A DNA stretch of 64,000 nt, taken from positions 186,001 to 250,000 of the forward strand of contig NZ_JALHLE010000007.1 in assembly GCF_022832385.1 (NCBI RefSeq), read 5' to 3'. The notes beneath the pieces are model-generated. The model was given only the letters and a program-made list of their open reading frames with translations, was not told the origin of the DNA and did not search any database. A program made the position numbers and the translations under genes. How positions within the stretch are numbered: the first letter of the stretch is position 1; the number at the start of each line of letters is the position of its first letter. This DNA comes from Novosphingobium album (ex Hu et al. 2023) (GTDB lineage: Bacteria > Pseudomonadota > Alphaproteobacteria > Sphingomonadales > Sphingomonadaceae). This document shows positions 59,099 through 64,000 of this stretch, one piece after another.

Positions 59099-59140
59099 CA
59101 ATGCCCGTACCGCCTTGCATGGTGTGCGGGCATTGGCTTT
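59099..59140 (+). terminator. Hairpin between ThDP and aldehyde dehydrogenase genes
   Basis: CAATGCCCGTAC (59099-59110) pairs with GTGCGGGCATTG (59124-59135; one G-T pair) around 13 bases, followed by GCTTT. It may terminate part of the transcripts and reduce expression of the dehydrogenase, or act as a leader structure. Confidence 0.5.
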
Positions 59141-59170
59141 GATCACCCTGCAAATTCTTGGGAGCGGGAC

Positions 59171-60592
59171 ATGCGCAATTACACTCAGTTCTATATCGAC
59201 GGCCGCTTCGTCGATCCGATCAGCCCGAAGACCGCCGAAGTCATCAACCCGGCGACCGAGGAAGTTTCAGGTACAATCTCGCTGGGTACGCCCGCCGATG
59301 TCGATCTTGCCGTGGCTGCCGCGCGAAAGGCCTTCACCAGCTATTCGCAATTCTCGGTCAAGGAACGCCTCGATCTGCTCGAGACGATCCAGGCCGAGTA
59401 CATCAGGCGCGAAGAGGAACTGGGCGAGGCAATCATGGAAGAGATGGGCGCCCCGCGTCCGCTCGCCTGCGGCTTCCACACCCTGCTGGGCAAGGGCCAC
59501 CTCGGTACCGCGATCGAAGTGCTCAAGACTTTCAAGTTCGAGGAAGAGCGCGGAGTCACCATGATCCGCAAGGAACCGATCGGCGTCTGCGGACTGATCA
59601 CACCGTGGAACTGGCCGATGAACCAGACCTGCGTGAAAATCTTCCCGGCGCTGGCCACCGGCTGCACGATGATCCTCAAGCCGCCACAACTCGCGCCGTT
59701 CTCGGCCCAGATTCTCGCCGAAATCCTGCACGATTCGGGCGTGCCTGCCGGTGTGTTCAACATGGTGCAGGGCAAGGGCAGCGAGATCGGCACGGCCATG
59801 TCGAAGCATGAGGACATCGACATGATCTCCTTCACCGGTTCGGAGCCGGTGGGCGTGCAAATCCAGAAGGATGCTGCCGAAACGGTCAAGCGCGTCGGGC
59901 TGGAACTGGGCGGCAAGAGCGCATGGATCGTGCTTGACGACGCGTCCATGGCCGCCAATGTCGCCGGGGCGACGGCCGGCATGATGGGCAACTCGGGCCA
60001 GACCTGTTCGGCCGGCTCGCGCCTGCTGGTGCCCAATTCGCGCATGGAAGAAGTGATGAAGGCCGCCGCCGAGGCCGCCAATGGTGTGACCGTGGGCGAC
60101 CCGACCGGCAACTTCGCAATGGGGCCGGTCGTCTCGAAGAGCCAGTACAACATCATTCAGGAATACATCGAGAAGGGTGTCGAAGAGGGCGCCGAACTGA
60201 TCGCCGGTGGTCCGGGCCGGCCCGAAGGACTGGGCAAGGGCTGGTACGTCAGGCCGACCGTGTTCGTGGGGACCAACCAGATGGTCATTTCCCGCGAGGA
60301 AATCTTCGGCCCGGTGCTCGTCATCATCGGCTACGACGACCTCGACCATGCAGTGGAAATCGCCAACGATTCGAACTTCGGCCTGGGCGGCTACGTCTCG
60401 GGCGAGGACCTCGACACCTGCCGCGACGTCTCCCGCAAGATGCGCACGGGCGCGATCTGGGTGAATGGCGGCTTCGACTTCACCGCGCCGTTCGGGGGCT
60501 ACAAGCGCTCGGGCAATGGACGCGAATGGGGAGACTACGGCTTCCACGAATATCTGGAGGTGAAGGCAGTCGTAGGCTGGAATCCGGCCTGA
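59171..60592 (+). CDS. Aldehyde dehydrogenase
   Basis: A 473-residue NAD(P)-dependent aldehyde dehydrogenase. Catalytic residues: C279 (NSGQTCS), E245 (LELGGKS) and N147 (PWNWPMN); K170 binds the cofactor. Near it PPQ replaces the common P-S-E. Also EEIFGPVL and GGYKRSGNGRE are present. It oxidises an aldehyde to the acid; context suggests the aldehyde made by the ThDP lyase upstream. GGAGCGGGAC precedes ATG 59171. A strong intrinsic terminator follows. Confidence 0.93.
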   Translation: MRNYTQFYIDGRFVDPISPKTAEVINPATEEVSGTISLGTPADVDLAVAAARKAFTSYSQFSVKERLDLLETIQAEYIRREEELGEAIMEEMGAPRPLACGFHTLLGKGHLGTAIEVLKTFKFEEERGVTMIRKEPIGVCGLITPWNWPMNQTCVKIFPALATGCTMILKPPQLAPFSAQILAEILHDSGVPAGVFNMVQGKGSEIGTAMSKHEDIDMISFTGSEPVGVQIQKDAAETVKRVGLELGGKSAWIVLDDASMAANVAGATAGMMGNSGQTCSAGSRLLVPNSRMEEVMKAAAEAANGVTVGDPTGNFAMGPVVSKSQYNIIQEYIEKGVEEGAELIAGGPGRPEGLGKGWYVRPTVFVGTNQMVISREEIFGPVLVIIGYDDLDHAVEIANDSNFGLGGYVSGEDLDTCRDVSRKMRTGAIWVNGGFDFTAPFGGYKRSGNGREWGDYGFHEYLEVKAVVGWNPA

Positions 60593-60614
60593 TCCATCCC
60601 CTTCCAAGTCGTTG

Positions 60615-60651
60615 AAATGGCCTGGATGTCACGAGACGTCCGGGCCATTTT
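60615..60651. terminator. Strong intrinsic terminator after the aldehyde dehydrogenase
   Basis: A 16-bp stem: AAATGGCC (60615-60622) with GGCCATTT (60643-60650), continued inward by GGATGTC against GACGTCC (G-U pairs included) around an ACGA loop. TTTT overlaps the 3' arm and A-run on the other side makes it symmetric. It separates two convergent genes and should stop transcription in both directions. Confidence 0.85.
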
Positions 60652-60700
60652 GCATCTCCGATGCCTTTACCCGTGTCCGGCAATCAGGTGGCGCCGCGCC

Positions 60701-61705
60701 CTATTCCCTCTCCGCGAAGTACCGCGCCATGGCATCCGCTGCCCTGTCGGTAAGCTCGATAAAGGCACGGCGGCGGTCGCTGTCGTCGCAGACGCGTGCG
60801 AACAGACCCGCCTCCACCATCTGCCCGATCCAGCGCAGCGCCGTCGTCGGCGGAACGCCCGAGGCAATGCACAGCGATGTAACCGAGACACGCTTGTGCT
60901 CGACCCGGGCCGCGGTGAGATCGAGCAGCATGTCCCACGCCGGATCGGCGAAAAGTCCGGGATCGAAATGCCGCACGCGCTGCTGGCGCTGCCGGATAAT
61001 CTTGCGCACCAGACGCGCGTCCGGAAGCGGCGGCCGGGCCGCGTAGCGCCTTCCCTTCTGCAGCGCGCCAATTTCATCGGCAATGCTCCCGGAACCGTAA
61101 GATTGGCTGGCGAACCGGAACGCACTGTCCCCGCCATCCTTTACCTGCGAGACATCCGGCGCCAGCCGTTCGATCTTCCCCGCAATTTGCCCAACCTGAT
61201 CGGACAGGCGCAGCAGCATCAGCCGGTCATCGTCTGATAGCTCGCGCAGCCGGTTCTGGCCAAACCCGGCCAGAACCTGTCCCAGCGCGATCACTCGTTC
61301 GGCCCGGCTGGGATCGACCAGCAGCACTGGGGCCGACTGATCCATACATGAAAACACGTCATCAAGGGCTTCCACGCTGGTCGACACGATCAGTCGCACA
61401 TCGCATCGGGCCGCATGTAAATCGAGCAGCGCCAGAGCCGCGAAGGCCTCCGCATCGACTTGCGGACAATCGACCATCACAACGTCGCCGAGCGGTCGCG
61501 CGGCGCCTCCGGACAGATCCGCCAGCGACGCGAAAGTGGCAATCTTCAGTCCAGCAGCCTGCGCGTCATCTCGCATGACCGCGCGCAGATGCGCTCTGTC
61601 GGCGAAAATCGAAAGCGTCACTGGCAAACCGCCTGCCCCGATGCCGCGGCCCGACCCCGGGGATGAATACGGGAAATCCGGCTGATGGAATTCCGTGTCG
61701 TGCAT
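60701..61705 (-). CDS. Winged-helix (MarR-like) regulator with degenerate receiver-like N-terminus
   Basis: A 334-residue regulator. Residues 30-140 look like a response-regulator fold (VTLSIFADRAHLRAVMRDDAQAAGL, GDVVMVDCPQVD, VRLIVSTSVEAL) but the usual acidic/lysine set is not clear. Residues 240-330 form a winged helix: LFADPAWDMLLDLTAARVEHKRVSVTSLCIASGVPPTTALRWIGQMVEAGLFARVCDDSDRRRAFIELTDRAADAM, as in MarR-type proteins of sphingomonads. A perfect 10-bp inverted repeat precedes its start. It may regulate hemH or the flanking genes. Confidence 0.75.
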   Translation of the reverse strand: MHDTEFHQPDFPYSSPGSGRGIGAGGLPVTLSIFADRAHLRAVMRDDAQAAGLKIATFASLADLSGGAARPLGDVVMVDCPQVDAEAFAALALLDLHAARCDVRLIVSTSVEALDDVFSCMDQSAPVLLVDPSRAERVIALGQVLAGFGQNRLRELSDDDRLMLLRLSDQVGQIAGKIERLAPDVSQVKDGGDSAFRFASQSYGSGSIADEIGALQKGRRYAARPPLPDARLVRKIIRQRQQRVRHFDPGLFADPAWDMLLDLTAARVEHKRVSVTSLCIASGVPPTTALRWIGQMVEAGLFARVCDDSDRRRAFIELTDRAADAMARYFAERE

Positions 61706-61724
61706 GGGTTCCGACTCCGCGTTC

Positions 61725-61766
61725 CTTGATGTGAACAGGAGTAGAACAAAATTGGATCACATCAAG
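61725..61766. promoter_or_regulatory. Inverted repeat upstream of the winged-helix regulator
   Basis: CTTGATGTGA (61725-61734) and TCACATCAAG (61757-61766) are perfect arms separated by 22 bases, 20-61 bases before the ATG. Two half-sites spaced by about three helical turns would fit cooperative autoregulation. Confidence 0.55.
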
Positions 61767-61804
61767 ACTTCTGGCAGTCCGACACCGTTAAAACCTTGCA
61801 AGCG

Positions 61805-62818
61805 TCATGCCCACCAACCCGCCAGTTCGCGGCGCACGAGAGCCTCGATCATCGCCATGCCCGGCTCCCGGTCATTCAGGCAGGCAAGCGTAGCATAGCG
61901 CTCCCCGCCTGCTGCCTCGAACACCTCGCGCCCGCGGATCGCCAGTTCTTCCAGCGTTTCCACGCAGTCCGCAGAAAACCCGGGGGCCGCGAGCGCAATG
62001 CGCCGTGTGCCCGCCTTCGCCTCGTTCTCCAGCACGGTCTCGGTCGCCGGTTCCAGCCACTTGGCACGGCCGAAACGCGACTGGAACGTGGTTTCGATCC
62101 GCAGCCCCGGAAACCGCCGCGCCAGCCGCTCGCCCAGCAAGCGCGAGGTTTTGAGGCACTGGCAGTGATAGGGATCGCCCAGGTGCAGCGTGCGCTCGGG
62201 CATGCCGTGATAGGACAGCAGCAGAACTTCGGGCACGAAATCCAGCGCCTCGACCTGTGCCGCGACATCCTGTTCGAGCGCCGTGATGTAAGCCGGATCA
62301 TCGTAATACGGCGGCAGCGTGCGCAGGGCCGGGTGCCAGCGCATCGCGCGAAGCGCATCGCCAATGCTATCCATAACGGATGCCGTGGTCGCGCCTGAAT
62401 ACTGCGGATAAAGCGGCGCAATCAGGATGCGGTCACAGCCTGCGGCCTTCAACGCCTCCAGCTTCATGGGGATCGAGGGATTGCCGTAGCGCATCGCCCA
62501 ATCGACCCGCACGCCCTGCCCCAGCCGGGCCTGCAGCGCTTCCGCCTTTGCGGCGGTGATAGCGGCAAGCGGCGAGCCCTTGTCCGTCCAGACCTGCGCA
62601 TAGGCATGGGCGGACCTAGCCGGACGCGTGCGCAGAATGATCCCGTGCAGGATCGGCTTCCAGGCAATCGCGGGAATTTCCACCACGCGTTTGTCCGAGA
62701 GGAACTCGGCCAGATAGCGTCGCACCGCTTCGGGCGTCGGCGCATCTGGTGTGCCGAGATTGACCAGAAGGATGCCGATCCCGCCGGTCGTTACGGAAGG
62801 GTGATCGGACGGCAGCAT
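61805..62818 (-). CDS. hemH: Ferrochelatase HemH
   Basis: A 337-residue ferrochelatase. Family marks: GILLVNLGTPDAPTPEAVRRYLAEFLSD, WAMRYGNPSI, APLYPQYSGATTASV, the catalytic His in LLSYHGMPERT (H204), FQSRFGRAKWLEP and the APGFSADCVETLEE metal-relay Glu. It inserts ferrous iron into protoporphyrin IX, the last step of haem synthesis. ATG 62818 overlaps the stop of the molybdenum hydroxylase gene upstream; GTG 62821 is also possible. No other haem gene is in the window. Confidence 0.95.
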   Translation of the reverse strand: MLPSDHPSVTTGGIGILLVNLGTPDAPTPEAVRRYLAEFLSDKRVVEIPAIAWKPILHGIILRTRPARSAHAYAQVWTDKGSPLAAITAAKAEALQARLGQGVRVDWAMRYGNPSIPMKLEALKAAGCDRILIAPLYPQYSGATTASVMDSIGDALRAMRWHPALRTLPPYYDDPAYITALEQDVAAQVEALDFVPEVLLLSYHGMPERTLHLGDPYHCQCLKTSRLLGERLARRFPGLRIETTFQSRFGRAKWLEPATETVLENEAKAGTRRIALAAPGFSADCVETLEELAIRGREVFEAAGGERYATLACLNDREPGMAMIEALVRRELAGWWA

Positions 62819-64000
62819 CACAGTTCCTCATCAAAAAGCGGCAGGCGTCGGAAACGCAGGCCCGTCGCCGAAAACAGCGCATTGGCAACGGCAGGCGCGA
62901 CAACGGCGACGCCCAGTTCACCCGGATCGGCCGGATCGGCCGTACTCTCGATAAATTCCACCTCGATCGCCGGGCAATCGGCCAGCGTGGGCAAACTAAG
63001 ATCACTAAGCCGCTCGTTGCCCGGCCGGCCGCCTTCATAGCGCACAGAGCAGCCCAGCACGAGACCGAGCCCGAACACCAGCCCGCCCTCGATCTGCTGG
63101 CGGGCGATGTCGAGATTGACGATACGGCCGATGTCGGCGACCGCGCTCAGCTTGTCGACCCGCACACCGTTCTCGTCGCGGCGGGCACTTGCAATCAGAG
63201 CGATGCGCCCCTCCCCGATGACGTGACAGGCGATGCCCTGCCCGCTGTTGTCACCGCCCCCGCCCCACTGTGCGAGCGCCGAAACACGCTGGAGGCATTC
63301 CGCAAGGCGGGGCTCCTTGCCCAGCATCGCCATGCGGTAGGACAGCGGCTCGCGGCCTGCCTTGTGCGCCATTTCATCTACGAAGCTCTCGTTGAAGAAG
63401 GCCGTGTAGCCATGGGCGTTGCCGCGCAGGCGCGCGGTCGGCAGATCTATGGTCGTGGGGATATGATCGACCGCCACATGCGGGATGACATAGGGCGGCA
63501 CCGCGCCTTCCAGCGCAAGCGGATCGTCCTTGCCCCCTACTGCGCGGATCGCCTCTGCCGGTGTCTCACTGCCGAACAGCCGGCGGCCGAACTCGCGTGC
63601 CGTTGCCGGCATGGCAACACGCGCGCGCCAGCCGGCAATACCGCCTTCAGTATCGAAACGCCCGGCCATCACCGCTACCACCGGCGTGCGCGGCAGGCCC
63701 GCGCGCATCTCCTCGCGCCGGGACCACGTAAGCTGCACCGGCTGCCCCGCCTCTTTGGCGAGGATCGCCGCTTCGACTGCGTGCCCCATTTCCAGCCGCC
63801 GGTCGAAACTGCCGCCCAGCGGCATCGGGTAAAGCACCACTTGCGAGGCTTCGAGCCCGACGGCCCGCGCCGCTGCCTCGCGGGTTGCTTCAGGCACTTG
63901 CGTGCCCACCCATAGCTCCAGCAGCCCCCCTTCCAGCCGCGCGGTGACGCTGGCCGTCTCGATCGTCGCGTGCACTGCCGGGGCAACCACATAGCGCAGT
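62818..64000 (-). CDS. Molybdopterin-binding aldehyde oxidase/isoquinoline-1-oxidoreductase-type large subunit (C-terminal part)
   Basis: A 394-residue C-terminal part that runs off the right edge. Family stretches: VVAPAVHATIE (an N-terminal extension of this piece), LGGSFDRRLEMGHAVEAAILAKEAGQPVQLTWSRREEMRAG, IGRIVNLDIARQQIEGGLVFGLG and GELGVAVVAPAVANAL. It matches the IorB-type large subunit of xanthine-oxidase-family hydroxylases, which bind molybdopterin and hydroxylate N-heterocycles or aldehydes. The start and the N-terminal half are outside the window, so substrate and partner subunit cannot be seen. It is co-directional with hemH. Confidence 0.82.
   Translation of the reverse strand, partial: LRYVVAPAVHATIETASVTARLEGGLLELWVGTQVPEATREAAARAVGLEASQVVLYPMPLGGSFDRRLEMGHAVEAAILAKEAGQPVQLTWSRREEMRAGLPRTPVVAVMAGRFDTEGGIAGWRARVAMPATAREFGRRLFGSETPAEAIRAVGGKDDPLALEGAVPPYVIPHVAVDHIPTTIDLPTARLRGNAHGYTAFFNESFVDEMAHKAGREPLSYRMAMLGKEPRLAECLQRVSALAQWGGGGDNSGQGIACHVIGEGRIALIASARRDENGVRVDKLSAVADIGRIVNLDIARQQIEGGLVFGLGLVLGCSVRYEGGRPGNERLSDLSLPTLADCPAIEVEFIESTADPADPGELGVAVVAPAVANALFSATGLRFRRLPLFDEEL

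Noticed and set aside
57091..59133. 680-codon open frame on the - strand opposite the ThDP enzyme
   Set aside because: Antisense shadow of a clear enzyme; composition is low-complexity His/Asp/Val/Arg and has no motif.
1..64000. CRISPR array, tRNA, rRNA, insertion sequence or prophage
   Set aside because: I looked for regular direct repeats, cloverleaf-like segments, transposase motifs and phage structural genes and found none. A covariance-model search for RNAs would be needed to exclude small RNAs.

Overview
The window reads as chromosomal DNA from a high-GC alphaproteobacterium, most likely a sphingomonad of the Novosphingobium/Sphingobium type. Three things point there: the flagellar gene order, the abundance of TonB-dependent receptors and CoA-linked catabolic genes, and two short palindromic repeats of a kind I associate with sphingomonad genomes. 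That placement comes from recognition, not from a search. I saw no tRNA, rRNA, CRISPR array, insertion sequence or phage gene.

Region 1 (1-6.3 kb, + strand) is a flagellar block: end of a probable fliM, then fliN, fliO, fliP, fliQ, fliR, flhB, fliD and fliS, with start/stop overlaps from fliO to flhB. A FixJ-type response regulator with a degenerate receiver follows. Region 2 (6.6-9.9 kb) holds an unknown protein, an alpha/beta hydrolase facing a TetR regulator, and an aminotransferase. Region 3 (9.9-18.6 kb) is an accessory metabolic island. A coupled LuxE-like/LuxC-like pair (carboxylate to aldehyde) lies opposite a TetR gene with a 14-bp palindrome between them. Next come an aldo/keto reductase, a SnoaL-like protein, an SDR, a sulfotransferase, a VOC protein and a Crp/Fnr regulator.

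Region 4 (18.9-27.5 kb, - strand) is the most interesting part. It is a compact eight-gene run: thermostable-hemolysin-family protein, a fusion of an AMP-forming ligase with a haem-oxygenase-like diiron domain, SDR, secreted helical-repeat protein, methyltransferase, then ECF sigma factor, FecR and a TonB-dependent transducer with an STN domain. It looks like a small biosynthetic cassette wired to a cell-surface signalling and uptake system, possibly making and sensing one small molecule.

Region 5 (27.7-34.5 kb) has a small membrane protein, an atypical pyruvate kinase and a NodT/MacA/MacB-type efflux set. Region 6 (34.5-42.5 kb) is an iron locus. A Fur-like box precedes a Fiu-like siderophore receptor and PiuC. 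The opposite strand carries PepSY protein, DUF2271 protein (with a visible flavinylation motif), DUF4198 protein and ApbE, and a second Fur-like box separates PepSY from tonB.

Region 7 (42.5-60.6 kb) is catabolic. It has two SDRs, a LuxR-type regulator and a four-gene operon (LLM oxidoreductase, second sulfotransferase, TIM-barrel protein, DUF1214-like protein). A DHA2 exporter follows, then a - strand acyl-CoA dehydrogenase/CitE-like lyase/CoA-transferase/crotonase operon. The last part is a + strand class III CoA-transferase, a ThDP lyase and an aldehyde dehydrogenase, ended by a strong intrinsic terminator. Region 8 (60.7-64 kb) has a winged-helix regulator, hemH and a truncated molybdenum-hydroxylase large subunit that runs off the right edge.
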